Source: Bacteroidia bacterium (lineage in GTDB: Bacteria > Bacteroidota > Bacteroidia > Flavobacteriales > Flavobacteriaceae). Taken from it: a stretch of DNA of 64,000 nucleotides. The stretch is taken from positions 1-64,000 of the forward strand of contig JAUIFO010000002.1 of assembly GCA_030430385.1 (NCBI GenBank), in the 5' to 3' direction. The notes below the pieces were generated by a model, which was given only the letters and a program-made list of their open reading frames with translations, had not been told where the DNA came from and ran no database searches. Of the stretch, positions 9,759-19,615 are shown piece by piece. Made by a program: the position numbers and the translations under genes. Within the stretch, counting starts at the first letter, position 1, and each line of letters begins with the position of its first letter.

Positions 9759-11672
9759 TTATTGATCTTGTGGTCCTCCACTAACAATAAGAAATTCTGA
9801 TCTTCTATTAAGTTGGTGTTCTTCTTCAGAACAATTTGAACCACAATCAACTTTAGGTTCATTTTCTCCTTTACCCATTCCAGAGATTCTGGTTTTATCA
9901 ATCCCTTTAGAAATAACATACTGAACTGTTGTTTTAGCACGTCTATCACTAAGTCTTTCATTATATGAAGCAGATCCTCTACTATCGGTATGAGATGTTG
10001 CATTGATTACCATTTCAGGATATTTTTTCATAATCTGAACTAGTTTATCCAATTCAAATGCTGCTTGAGCAGTGATATTAGATTTGTCGTACTCAAAGAA
10101 TATTGGATTAAGAATAATTTCTTCAGGACTCACAATAACTTCAATTGGATTAAGCATAATTGTTACTTGCTCTTCTTCATTTTCAGAAGCAGGTATTCTT
10201 AATTTCTGGCTTTCATAACCATCCATTACAATTTCTAATTCAGCTTCTTTGCCTGTTTCAATCATAAAATCGACTGTTCCATCAGAGTCGGTCACTTTAG
10301 ATAATACTTTATTACCTTGATCATCATATAAAGTAACTGTAGCCGCATTAATAGGTTGATCTGTTTCAGCATCAACAACAGTACCTGCAACTAAAACATC
10401 AAATAAAGGCTGTAATTTTTTGATTCCGTAGATGTCATCACCACCAAGACCTCCATCTCTGTTAGATGACACAAATCCTTCACCTGTTTCCTCATCAAGG
10501 TTAAAAGCAAAGTCATCTGCACTACTGTTGATTGGAACACCAATATTTCGGACAGGTCCCATTTTGCCATCTACTATTTTTGCGAAGAATACGTCTAAAT
10601 TCCCTAAACCAAGATGACCGTTTGAAGAGAAGTAAAGGATATCTTTACTACTTACAAATGGAAACATTTCTTGTCCAGATGTATTGACTCTTTGGCCTAA
10701 GTTTTCAGGCGCTCCTAAACTACCATTATCGTTAATAGAAGCTTTATAGATATCAAACAATCCATATCCTCCAGGCATATCTGACGCAAAATAAAGTGTT
10801 TTACCATCCGAACTTACCGATGGGTTTTTTATTGAATAATTTTTACTATTGATTGAAAAGCCTTCAACATTTCCCCAAGTGCTTCCACTTTTAGTGGCCT
10901 TAAATAATTGAAGTAGACTATATCTTACTTTAGTAATTGAATCTTTTTCGTATTCTCTTTCGAAGAAACTCTCTCTTGAAAAATACATTGTATTCCCATC
11001 TGGTGAAAACGAAACGACACCCTCATGATATCTTGTATTAACGTCATCTTCAACTAAAGTTGCTGCTTGGTAACTTCCATCTTCATTTTTAGAAAGCTCA
11101 TAGATATCTAAAAAAGGCTCCTCATTCCAACCATATGTTTTACGGCTGGTATTTCTTGCAGATGTAATGTAGAGTTTATCATTCTTTAAAGTTCCCCCAA
11201 AATCAGCGTATTGTGTATTGAAGCCTAAATTTTGAACATTGAACTTTTTTTCTTTGTCTAAAATTTTAGGTAAATAATCAGGGTTTTCCTTATAAGCAAT
11301 GGCTCTATCATCACTAGGTCTCATTTGAGCAAACTTTGCCATTTGTGTATTTGATTCTTCATACTTCCCATTTGCTTTAAGCATTTGCGAGTATTTGAAA
11401 ATCATTTCAGGCTCATCAGAAGTTTCTAATGCTTTAGCATACCAAGTTTCTGCTTCCTGAGTATTGAATACATTATAGTAAGATTCTGCAAGTTGCGCAT
11501 AAACATAACCATCACCTTTGCCATCGTCAACCAATTTTTTATAGGCTTCAGCAGCATCAACAAATTCATATCTTGAAAACAGTTTATCTGCTTTTTTTGT
11601 GTCTTTATTTTGAGCAATTAAGCTAATACTACTTAACGCTGCAACTGTAATAAGTGTTAATAATTTTTTCAT
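9759..11672 (-). CDS. OmpA-family protein with TPR and PD40 repeats (T9SS PorE/SprE-associated type)
   Basis: This 637-residue envelope protein has a signal peptide (about 1-20), TPR-like helices (25-130, PVDAAEAYKKL-type units), a PD40/WD40-like beta-propeller (about 140-410, FSPDGNTMYFS and SSDGKTLYFAS blades), a carboxypeptidase-regulatory-like domain (about 430-515), and a C-terminal OmpA peptidoglycan-binding domain (about 525-637, FFEYDKSNI, HTDSRGS and NRRSEF motifs). This architecture matches the PorE-like proteins that link the T9SS to peptidoglycan, though many paralogs accompany single cargo proteins. It starts 18 bp after the PorP/SprF gene, so the two are an operon, and both lie between two type B cargo genes. 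Likely a dedicated accessory for displaying these giants; a core T9SS role is less likely. Confidence 0.85.
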   Translation of the reverse strand: MKKLLTLITVAALSSISLIAQNKDTKKADKLFSRYEFVDAAEAYKKLVDDGKGDGYVYAQLAESYYNVFNTQEAETWYAKALETSDEPEMIFKYSQMLKANGKYEESNTQMAKFAQMRPSDDRAIAYKENPDYLPKILDKEKKFNVQNLGFNTQYADFGGTLKNDKLYITSARNTSRKTYGWNEEPFLDIYELSKNEDGSYQAATLVEDDVNTRYHEGVVSFSPDGNTMYFSRESFFEREYEKDSITKVRYSLLQLFKATKSGSTWGNVEGFSINSKNYSIKNPSVSSDGKTLYFASDMPGGYGLFDIYKASINDNGSLGAPENLGQRVNTSGQEMFPFVSSKDILYFSSNGHLGLGNLDVFFAKIVDGKMGPVRNIGVPINSSADDFAFNLDEETGEGFVSSNRDGGLGGDDIYGIKKLQPLFDVLVAGTVVDAETDQPINAATVTLYDDQGNKVLSKVTDSDGTVDFMIETGKEAELEIVMDGYESQKLRIPASENEEEQVTIMLNPIEVIVSPEEIILNPIFFEYDKSNITAQAAFELDKLVQIMKKYPEMVINATSHTDSRGSASYNERLSDRRAKTTVQYVISKGIDKTRISGMGKGENEPKVDCGSNCSEEEHQLNRRSEFLIVSGGPQDQ

Positions 11673-11690
11673 AATAATTAGCTTAGTTGT

Positions 11691-12590
11691 TTAGAAATAT
11701 CTAGGTGAACGTGATACATTTTTAGGGAAATTCAGATCGAATAGTAACATGAATTCGTGAGATGCTGGTGCATATTTCTTAATGTCTGATGTTACACTAT
11801 CATAAGCATAACCAATTCGGATTGTTGGTGTTACTGCAAAATTCACTAAACCAGAGAAAGAATCGTCTAATCTGTATGATGCACCTACTTCAAATTTTTC
11901 AAAGAATAATGCATTCAAGTTAACATCAAAAGATGTTGGTGCATCAAAAGCTGACTTCACCAAGAAAGACGGTTTAATTTTTGTGTTCTTTAATTCAAAA
12001 ACATAACCACCAGTTAAGAAATAATGTGCTTCTTCAGAACCAAGATCATTTCCATTAGCATCTAAATGAACAGAATTCAAAATATTTGGAACTGATAATG
12101 ACAGATAGTAATTATCTGTATAATAAAACAGTCCAGCACCAATATTAGGTGTTGTGGTATTTATATTTTGAAAAAATGGATCAGTAGGATCAATAAGGTC
12201 AATTCCAGCTAATCCAATATCATGAAACGTTGCACCTGCTTTAACACCAAACGCTAAACGATGTGCTCCTCCCAAACGCAGTGTGTAAGAGAAATCAGCG
12301 TAAGCGTTTGTTTCTTTTACAGGTCCGATTTGATCAGAGATAACGGATAATCCCAATCCAACTTTTTCTCCAACAGGAAGATGACCAAAGAACGTCCCTG
12401 TTTGAGGAGCTCCGTCAATACCAGTCCATTGCGAGCGGTATATTAAACCAAATGAGAGGTTTTCTCGAGATCCTGCATACGCTGGATTAATCACATTCAT
12501 GTTATACATGTACTGTGTATATTGCGGATCCTGCTGTCCATACATTTGTGTTGCGATGAGCAATACAACAATAATATAAAGTTTTTTCAT
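11691..12590 (-). CDS. PorP/SprF family type IX secretion outer-membrane protein
   Basis: This 299-residue protein has a signal peptide (about 1-18) followed by QQDPQYTQYMYNMNVINPAY, the hallmark N-terminus of PorP/SprF proteins, and beta-barrel-like sequence to the end. SprF of Flavobacterium johnsoniae is needed for secretion or attachment of the type B cargo SprB, and SprF paralogs are typically found beside type B cargo genes, as here. It lies between the giant gene at 12691-18372 (100 bp upstream in transcription order) and the OmpA/PD40 gene (18 bp downstream). The inferred role is an outer-membrane partner specific to these two giant proteins. Confidence 0.9.
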   Translation of the reverse strand: MKKLYIIVVLLIATQMYGQQDPQYTQYMYNMNVINPAYAGSRENLSFGLIYRSQWTGIDGAPQTGTFFGHLPVGEKVGLGLSVISDQIGPVKETNAYADFSYTLRLGGAHRLAFGVKAGATFHDIGLAGIDLIDPTDPFFQNINTTTPNIGAGLFYYTDNYYLSLSVPNILNSVHLDANGNDLGSEEAHYFLTGGYVFELKNTKIKPSFLVKSAFDAPTSFDVNLNALFFEKFEVGASYRLDDSFSGLVNFAVTPTIRIGYAYDSVTSDIKKYAPASHEFMLLFDLNFPKNVSRSPRYF

Positions 12591-12690
12591 CTGTTAATTT
12601 TTAGTTGTTTTTAGCTGAAATGAATTTGCAAAGTGTTTATTTATTCAACAAACACTTTACGCATTCGTAGTTTATTTTGGTTTATCTATT

Positions 12691-15600
12691 TTAGTTTAAT
12701 CTTTGAATGTACACCCAAGCACTTCTGCGTTTTCCGTTATCATATTCCATAGTATAGAAATAGGTTCCAACAGGAAGTTCGTCACCATCATTAGTTTGAC
12801 CATACCATTCATTTGTATAGCCTTCTTTATCATATACTAATGTTCCATATCTATTGAATATTTCGAGTTTGGTGACATCATAACTACTTAAATCGAACAC
12901 ATCGTTCATTCCATCTCCATTTGGAGAAATCCCTTGAGGAATCACACAACTTGCCAACTCAATAACCGTTTGAGCTGCGATACTGCTACAACCGGTCATA
13001 TTATTGGTCACCTCAATTTCGTAAAGTCCTGCTATAAGTACAGGAAGTGTTAACCCTGTTTCTCCAGGAATTAATCCTCCATCTAAATACCAATTAATAG
13101 ACACATCACTTTCATTGTAATTGTTAGCCGTTGCAGACATTTCTATCGGAACCGTTGCATTCGGGCAAACTTCATAATCAAAATTAGTAGTGAACGACGT
13201 ATCTGGCAATGGATCAACAAGCAGTTCCATAGTAGTTGTAGAGTAACAATCAAAAGCAATATTGCTTTCCACTCTCACGTAAATAGTAGCTGATGGACTG
13301 TTGTATAATGAACTTGTATCAATAGCGTTAGATCCAGCATCAGCATCAGCTTGAGATTCATAATAAGATACTGTGAAATCGGCTGCACTTTGTCCTCCAA
13401 GTATATTTCCATCTCTGGATGCTAAATCAAATGCTGTGATGCCATCAAAATCATCATCACATAAAGGATAGACATCAGAATTTGCATTAGGCGTTGGTCC
13501 AGATATAATTAACTGGAAACTAGCTGTAGCATAACATTCGGTTGCTGTAGCATTTTCAACTCTAACAAAAATAGTTTGAGGGTTAGAAATATTAGTGTAA
13601 GGAGACATTAATGCTCCTGTTCCTGTATTTGCATCAGCTAGAGTTAAGTGGTACGTCACATTAAAATCTGCAGGATTTTGTGCGCCAATAACAGTAGCTG
13701 TTTGGCTTTCTAGATCAAAATCTTCAATTTCATCAGCAGAAGCATCATCACAAGTAATCAAATCATTTAAAACAAATGATGTGTCTGGTGACTGATTAAC
13801 CACTAAATCCATTGTATTGGTAGCGTAACAATCAAAAGCTACATTACTTTCAACTCTAACAAAAATTGTAGTAGTTGGACTATTATATAGCATTGACGTA
13901 TCAATAGCATTTGTTCCTGCTTCAGCATCAGCTAAGGTTTCATAATAGCTAACGGAGAAATCTGTTGCACTCTGTCCACCTAGAATAATACTATCTCTTG
14001 ATGGTAAATCAAAATCTGCATTTCCATCACCATCGCCATCACATTCTGGATAGGTATCCGTATTTGCAGTTGGTGTTGGCCCTGAAATAATAAGATCGAA
14101 AGACGTTACTGCAGAACAGAATGTTGCATCTATATCTTCAACTCTAATAAAAATAGTTTGAGGATTAGATATATTAGTATAAGGTGACATTAACTCATTG
14201 ATCCCTTGTTGAGCGTCATTGAAAGTTAAGTGGTAGGTCACATTAAATTCAGTAGGATCCTGAGCACCTAAAACTAAAGCTGTTTGAATTTCAAGATCAA
14301 AGTCTTCAATCTCATCTGCAGAAGCATCATCACAGGTTACAATATCGTTTACTGAATTAGCTGTTGGAGTATCTCCAAAGGTAATTGTAACTTCATCTAA
14401 AGCTTGTGATTGACAATCTTCATCAAAAACAATCGCTGTATACGTACATGATTCGGTTACAGTTAGTGTTAAATCCGTTTCACCTGGAATGATAAATCCG
14501 TCACAATACCATTCAACAGTATCAGCAAATGGTGAATCAGCAATAATATCATAAGAGTCAAATCCACATAATTCTTGATCAGCACCTAAATCAACTTGAA
14601 TTTCAGCAGTTACACTACCATCAGTTGTATTTCCTCCATTAGTTTGGCTAATCGATATTTGTCCAGGGTCATCAGAGAAATTAGTCACTAATAAAATATA
14701 AATTTCTCCACTTAATGCATTATCAATAGTCAAGTTTTCAGTTGACTGAATAGAATAACTACAATCCACAATGTTTCCAAATGGATAGAAACCAGGATCT
14801 GTTGTATTGTTTGGACATGTTGGACAATCTTCAAAAGCGATATCCATACACGCAGTTTCAACATCTGTGAATGGTCCCCAAAGTACAAAATCAACATCAA
14901 GTCCGTTTCCTTGATCGTCTGTCTGTACAATTTCAATTTCAATAAGACCAGGATCTCCAATTTGAATAATGTTCCATGTTGGGTTTGGAGCTGTTCCAAG
15001 ACAAGCAATATCGTTAGGGTCTGGAATACCAATAATGTTAGATGTCACTAATGCACCTCCATCCTCACAGAAATTTTCAGCATTTTCACATATAATATTG
15101 TTAGGAGCATTTCTAATACATAAATCAAACGTGCTTGTTTCAGAGTCATCTCCTCCTGAGAATATTCTAATATAATACGTGTTTCCTACTACTAATTCTG
15201 GAGTTACACTAGCATCATCATCAGAACAAGCGATTTCAACTAAGCCATCACAAGCACCTTCATATAATGCGTGATCAATATTGAATGTGCCTCCAGCAAT
15301 ATTTATGATTGAAATAAGTTGTACTTCATTTTCAGCAACAAACTGGAACCAAACATCATCATCTGGATTACCTCCACAAGACCCTCCAACAACACCTGAA
15401 GGTGTTGCTTCAACTAAAGTTCCAGGGGTTAGTTGCGTACAACTGTCATCTGTATTCACTACAGCTGTAATAGCATTACATGGATTATCATTATCTGGTG
15501 GACATGCTAATAATTGAATAGGACCACTATTGATCACACAGTTAACATCCTGATCATTACTTACTGTAATAACAACATCCACTAAGAATGGGAAAGGTCC

Positions 15601-18372
15601 CATTTGATATACACCTGTCATCGTTACAGGAATCGTCGTTGCGTCTTGGTTATTTGAAATGGTAAGTGATGTAGCATCTCCTAAAGAAGTAACATTTACG
15701 TCAATTAAGAATTGATCACCATTATCACAATCATCAACCACCTGATAGGTTGCCATAGGATTAATACATGTTGCACACGACACAGTAAAATTGATACCAT
15801 CTGAACAACAGAAACTTCCAGATTCACAACTTACAGAACCATCTGATAATATTTGTATTGTTATAGTATCTGTAATAGATTGAAATGACAATCCTGTTAA
15901 ATCACCATCGTTTCCTTCATCATTATATAAAACAGTACCATCTCCATCTGTAACTAATAAGAAATCGAAAGGAGCTCCTTCTATTTCTCCGTCAAGGAAA
16001 TTTAAGTTCAATGGGTTACCATCAGAACTTGTATAAGTTAAAATAACCGAATCATTATTGCCGTAACAAAGGAATCCAGCAACTGGTCCTGCAGAACAAT
16101 CTACAACAGTGTCTAAACATAATTCTTGTGTTAATGGTGCACTTGAGATCTCACAATTTGCATCATCTGCGTTCGATACCGTTATCACTACTGGTGTGTT
16201 ATTTGCATATGGCCCAAACTGTACCACACCTGTCACACCTACTGTCTGATCTGCACTTCCTTGATCATCACTCAACGTAATCGAAGTCGCTGACCCTAAA
16301 TCTGTTAAATCTACATCTATAAAAAACTCTGGTCCTATTACACAATTCGATACCACACTATACGTCGCCTGTGGATTCACACACGTCGCACATGCAACAT
16401 CAAAATCCCATTGTGTCGTACAACAAAAACTCCCTGATGCACAACTAACACTACCATCTGCATCAATCTCTAAATACATCGAATCTCCTAACGAATCAAA
16501 TGTCAAGCCTGCTAAATCTCCACCATTATTACCTTGATATATCACTGCGCCTGTGTTGTCTGTACCTTCATACAAAATAATATCATCACAACACGACTCT
16601 ATCCCTCCTGCATTGAACGTCAATCGTAATGGACTACCATCACTTGAAGTAAAAGTCCAATTTGTCGTGTCATTATTATCATAACAATACGTGATATTTG
16701 TTGGTGCCTGAGTACAATCTATCGTATAATCTGATTGGATCGTTGTCGTAAAGTTAACTGGTCCTGCCCATAAACTATACGTTCCGCCTCCACAATCGGC
16801 TCTTACCCATATCTCATAGTCTGTTGAAAAATTCAAGTTTGTTAAAGTAATTGTATTACTTCCCGTTACTGTTCCTGAGCCTGTTGGCTCTCCTGTACCT
16901 GCTGGCACAACAACATACTCCCATGACGTCTCGCCATTATTTCCTATCCAAGTAACATCTGCATCTGTGCCGCCTACGTTAGACACCAAAATACTACTTG
17001 GTGCGATACAAAACGTTCCACAGGTCTCTACACGTACTAAGTCGATTGACATATCGCCTTCAAAATCGCCTGTACCTGTATGACTGAACTCTACATAAAT
17101 CGTCTGTCCTAAATAAGTGTCTAAATTTATCCCTACTGGAACCCATGGATCTGCGCCTGAGGTCTGTAACTCTCCTGCCCATGCAAATAATGTCGTGAAT
17201 GGTCCCGTTGGTGACGTTCCTACGCCTACATTCAAGGTTCCCATATCGGCTCCAAAGGCATGCATCTGAAACGATAGCTCTGCGCCATCTACTGCTGTAG
17301 TTAAATCTATTGCTGGACTTACTGCTGAGGCTGTCGCTGTTGTAGCTCCTGAAGCCTCATAATTCATAAAACTCGCACCACTAAATGCTGCATCTGGCCC
17401 TGTGCCTCCCGAGCCTGAATCATTTGGAATCTCCCATGTACCATCGCCTCCATTTATATCGCCTGTCCATCCATCTACTGTGTCAAAATCTGCTGTGTAA
17501 ACAAAAGAAGAACTCCCTGACATACAATTCACTCCTAATGGTGGTGGAGGTGGTGTGTTAAATGTTCTAAAGTTGATAGGTCCTACCCAAATACTAAATC
17601 CATCTGCACCACAATCTGCGCGTAAGTATATTTCATAATCTGTCGTTGGTGTTAGACCTGTAACGGTATAAGGATTTGTTGTTATTGCTGTCCCTGATCC
17701 TGTTGGAACTCCTGTGCCTGCTGGCTGAACAACAATCTCCCATGATGTACTACTGCCTGCTGTCCAGCTCAAATCAACTGATGTGTCTGTTAAATTTGCC
17801 AGCGTTAAATCTGCTGGGTTTGGACACAACGCATTGTAGACAATAACATTGTCTATCAACCAATACCAGGCCCAAACATTACCATCATTATAAACAAAAC
17901 GAACTTGCATGTTTGCATTCGAATAGGCTGTAATATTGATACTCTGTTGGTCTGGAGCATCAAAATCACCTGCATCTGCTGACTGATTCAATACCTCTAC
18001 CCAACTCGTACCATCAAAAACCTCTACTATCGCTGTATCATCACCTATATTATTGTAAAATTGATCGAAATCTAAAAACAGGTTCGTTGCGCCTGTTGTA
18101 TCAAAAACTGGCGAAGTCAACGTCTCTATCAGCTCTACACCGTTCCCATTGGCATCACTGTCTACAATAGCACAGTTACTCCCATTTAAACCATTAACGC
18201 CTCCTTGTAACCCAGAAATCCAAGAATCTCCCGTAGCTGCTCCTCCATCATCTATAGTCCATGTCGCTGGTATCTCTGTGTCAAAACTCTCCTGTAGATA
18301 GGTTTGTGAACTTACAGAATTAAAGGTAAAAAAAGCAAAAAATAATGCTAGTAGTAGTGTAATCTTTTTCAT
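12691..18372 (-). CDS. Giant T9SS type B surface protein (copy B)
   Basis: This 1893-residue secreted protein has a signal peptide (about 1-22) and the same opening domain order as the protein at 4324-9642: jelly-roll, FN3, jelly-roll, FN3, then CUB-like domains. Residues up to about 750 are nearly identical between the two. Residues of about 870-1260 then diverge and hold pre-peptidase C-terminal-like segments (GGNPDDDVWFQF). From about 1330 to 1720 there are four units of about 97 residues alternating in two types, and residues of about 1810-1893 are a type B sorting domain (ISPNGDGMNDVFDLS). It lacks the choice-of-anchor L domain of copy A. It is the first gene of the cluster leading into PorP/SprF and OmpA/PD40. 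Adhesion or gliding is inferred; the ligand is unknown. Confidence 0.85.
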   Translation of the reverse strand: MKKITLLLALFFAFFTFNSVSSQTYLQESFDTEIPATWTIDDGGAATGDSWISGLQGGVNGLNGSNCAIVDSDANGNGVELIETLTSPVFDTTGATNLFLDFDQFYNNIGDDTAIVEVFDGTSWVEVLNQSADAGDFDAPDQQSINITAYSNANMQVRFVYNDGNVWAWYWLIDNVIVYNALCPNPADLTLANLTDTSVDLSWTAGSSTSWEIVVQPAGTGVPTGSGTAITTNPYTVTGLTPTTDYEIYLRADCGADGFSIWVGPINFRTFNTPPPPPLGVNCMSGSSSFVYTADFDTVDGWTGDINGGDGTWEIPNDSGSGGTGPDAAFSGASFMNYEASGATTATASAVSPAIDLTTAVDGAELSFQMHAFGADMGTLNVGVGTSPTGPFTTLFAWAGELQTSGADPWVPVGINLDTYLGQTIYVEFSHTGTGDFEGDMSIDLVRVETCGTFCIAPSSILVSNVGGTDADVTWIGNNGETSWEYVVVPAGTGEPTGSGTVTGSNTITLTNLNFSTDYEIWVRADCGGGTYSLWAGPVNFTTTIQSDYTIDCTQAPTNITYCYDNNDTTNWTFTSSDGSPLRLTFNAGGIESCCDDIILYEGTDNTGAVIYQGNNGGDLAGLTFDSLGDSMYLEIDADGSVSCASGSFCCTTQWDFDVACATCVNPQATYSVVSNCVIGPEFFIDVDLTDLGSATSITLSDDQGSADQTVGVTGVVQFGPYANNTPVVITVSNADDANCEISSAPLTQELCLDTVVDCSAGPVAGFLCYGNNDSVILTYTSSDGNPLNLNFLDGEIEGAPFDFLLVTDGDGTVLYNDEGNDGDLTGLSFQSITDTITIQILSDGSVSCESGSFCCSDGINFTVSCATCINPMATYQVVDDCDNGDQFLIDVNVTSLGDATSLTISNNQDATTIPVTMTGVYQMGPFPFLVDVVITVSNDQDVNCVINSGPIQLLACPPDNDNPCNAITAVVNTDDSCTQLTPGTLVEATPSGVVGGSCGGNPDDDVWFQFVAENEVQLISIINIAGGTFNIDHALYEGACDGLVEIACSDDDASVTPELVVGNTYYIRIFSGGDDSETSTFDLCIRNAPNNIICENAENFCEDGGALVTSNIIGIPDPNDIACLGTAPNPTWNIIQIGDPGLIEIEIVQTDDQGNGLDVDFVLWGPFTDVETACMDIAFEDCPTCPNNTTDPGFYPFGNIVDCSYSIQSTENLTIDNALSGEIYILLVTNFSDDPGQISISQTNGGNTTDGSVTAEIQVDLGADQELCGFDSYDIIADSPFADTVEWYCDGFIIPGETDLTLTVTESCTYTAIVFDEDCQSQALDEVTITFGDTPTANSVNDIVTCDDASADEIEDFDLEIQTALVLGAQDPTEFNVTYHLTFNDAQQGINELMSPYTNISNPQTIFIRVEDIDATFCSAVTSFDLIISGPTPTANTDTYPECDGDGDGNADFDLPSRDSIILGGQSATDFSVSYYETLADAEAGTNAIDTSMLYNSPTTTIFVRVESNVAFDCYATNTMDLVVNQSPDTSFVLNDLITCDDASADEIEDFDLESQTATVIGAQNPADFNVTYHLTLADANTGTGALMSPYTNISNPQTIFVRVENATATECYATASFQLIISGPTPNANSDVYPLCDDDFDGITAFDLASRDGNILGGQSAADFTVSYYESQADADAGSNAIDTSSLYNSPSATIYVRVESNIAFDCYSTTTMELLVDPLPDTSFTTNFDYEVCPNATVPIEMSATANNYNESDVSINWYLDGGLIPGETGLTLPVLIAGLYEIEVTNNMTGCSSIAAQTVIELASCVIPQGISPNGDGMNDVFDLSSYDVTKLEIFNRYGTLVYDKEGYTNEWYGQTNDGDELPVGTYFYTMEYDNGKRRSAWVYIQRLN
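13205..14370 (-). repeat. Two tandem 582-bp coding repeats in giant protein B
   Basis: Matching blocks recur 582 bp apart (for example the GAAGCATCATCACA block ends at equivalent places near 13750 and 14332), giving two 194-residue units. Each unit holds two 97-residue Ig-like modules, one around LGAQNP..FNVTYHLT and the other around LGGQSA..FTVSYYE. Confidence 0.75.
16085..18319 (-). repeat. 2.2-kb near-identical direct repeat, copy 2
   Basis: This is the partner of 7364-9598, at a constant +8721 bp offset. Identity stops abruptly at both edges: upstream of 18319 the two signal-peptide regions differ completely, and below 16085 the genes fall back to ordinary paralog divergence. Confidence 0.9.
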
Positions 18373-18577
18373 GAATATTACTATTAATTAATTTTTAAAC
18401 TATTGATGTTAAACGCCTTATAAGTTATCAATCAAATCAATGACCGAAACTGGAGAAGTAACATCGATAAAGAATAGGAGCTAATAAGTATCCGAAGATA
18501 AAAAAAATGGCAATTAACAATGCGTTAACAATGTTATAATAGATAAAGTGCTGTTTTTATCGATAAAAAGATTTACG

Positions 18578-19543
18578 CTATTTAGAGTACTTACTAATTT
18601 GCATATAAACGGGAAAATGGTCACTATAACCTCCTTTATATTTCTTGCCAACATAAGTTCGAAAAGGTTGTCCTTTAAAGCGGCCTTTATATTGGGTTAA
18701 AAACTTTTTATCAAAGATATCTGCTTTTTCAAATTTTAAGCTTTCCGAATCCGATTCAAAAAAATTTGTAGAGAATAGAATTTGGTCGAAAACATTCCAA
18801 GTGAACTTATGATTTTGGGTGCCTCTTGAAAAAGACTGCATTGTTTTCATTGGGTTAAAAAGCTGTGCTTTTTCAGAAAGATGTCGTATACTATCATTAT
18901 TGGGATTATCATTAAAATCTCCCATAACGATAATTTTAGGATCAACTTCAAATCGTCTAATATTTTCAATAATTTCAAGTGCTTTACTTGCTGCTTTCAT
19001 TCTGTTTTTTGAAGATTCATCAACACCATCACGTCTTGATGGCCAGTGATTAACTAAACAATGTATTGGTTCACCATCTAGTTTCCCTGATACCCATAAA
19101 ATATCTCTGGTAAAATCTTGAATCCCTGGTTCCTTTTCGAGATAGATAGAATATCTACTTGAATCATCAACTTGAAACACATCTTTGTTGTAAATAAATC
19201 CAACATCTATACCTCTTTCGTCTTTAGAATCGTAGTGTACGATATCATAATTATAATCCTTAAGCGCTTCAGCGTTTATCAAATCTAGCAGAACACCTTC
19301 ATTTTCGGCTTCAGCAACACCAATAATTGCAGGAGGCTCTTTCATCTCATCTGAACCAATTTTAGAAATCACTTCAGCGAGCTTAGTGATCTTTCTGTCA
19401 TATCGTTTTTTTGTCCATCGCTTAACTGAAGTCGGCAAATAATCATTGTCATTTGTATAGGCATTATCTTCAATGTCAAATAAATTTTCAACATTATAAA
19501 ATGCAATGGTAAAATGTTGCTCTGAAAGGGTTCTGTTTTCCAC
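18578..19543 (-). CDS. Endonuclease/exonuclease/phosphatase family protein
   Basis: This 321-residue protein belongs to the EEP (DNase I-like) metal-dependent phosphodiesterase fold. Visible motifs are FYNVENLFD near the N-terminus, a GVAEAENE metal-binding Glu, LVNHWPSRR with the catalytic His, VMGDFNDNP, and the terminal GGYSDHFPV with the Asp-His pair. There is no signal peptide on this start, so it is probably cytoplasmic, although related flavobacterial proteins are often exported. The substrate may be nucleic acid, phospholipid or a sugar phosphate, and cannot be decided. It is divergent from hflX across a 72-bp intergenic region. Confidence 0.85.
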   Translation of the reverse strand: MENRTLSEQHFTIAFYNVENLFDIEDNAYTNDNDYLPTSVKRWTKKRYDRKITKLAEVISKIGSDEMKEPPAIIGVAEAENEGVLLDLINAEALKDYNYDIVHYDSKDERGIDVGFIYNKDVFQVDDSSRYSIYLEKEPGIQDFTRDILWVSGKLDGEPIHCLVNHWPSRRDGVDESSKNRMKAASKALEIIENIRRFEVDPKIIVMGDFNDNPNNDSIRHLSEKAQLFNPMKTMQSFSRGTQNHKFTWNVFDQILFSTNFFESDSESLKFEKADIFDKKFLTQYKGRFKGQPFRTYVGKKYKGGYSDHFPVYMQISKYSK

Positions 19544-19590
19544 AGAACAAATTTAAACTTTAAAGTAGAATTCACATACTTTCAATTATG

Positions 19591-19598
19591 TAACTTTG
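19591..19598 (+). promoter_or_regulatory. Promoter -7 element of hflX
   Basis: TAACTTTG is a perfect match to the Bacteroidota -7 consensus TAnnTTTG and lies 17 bp before the hflX ATG, giving a very short leader. The -33 TTTG box is not clear. Confidence 0.55.
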
Positions 19599-19615
19599 CC
19601 TATATTTTTTATTGT

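Noticed and set aside
9740..10003. Minus-strand open frame overlapping the OmpA/PD40 gene end
   Set aside because: It is out of frame with the clear OmpA domain and has no recognisable protein features.
12629..12658. Hairpin AAAGTGTTT / AAACACTTT between giant gene B and the PorP/SprF gene as a terminator
   Set aside because: The stem is real but no T-run follows on the transcribed strand, so termination cannot be claimed.
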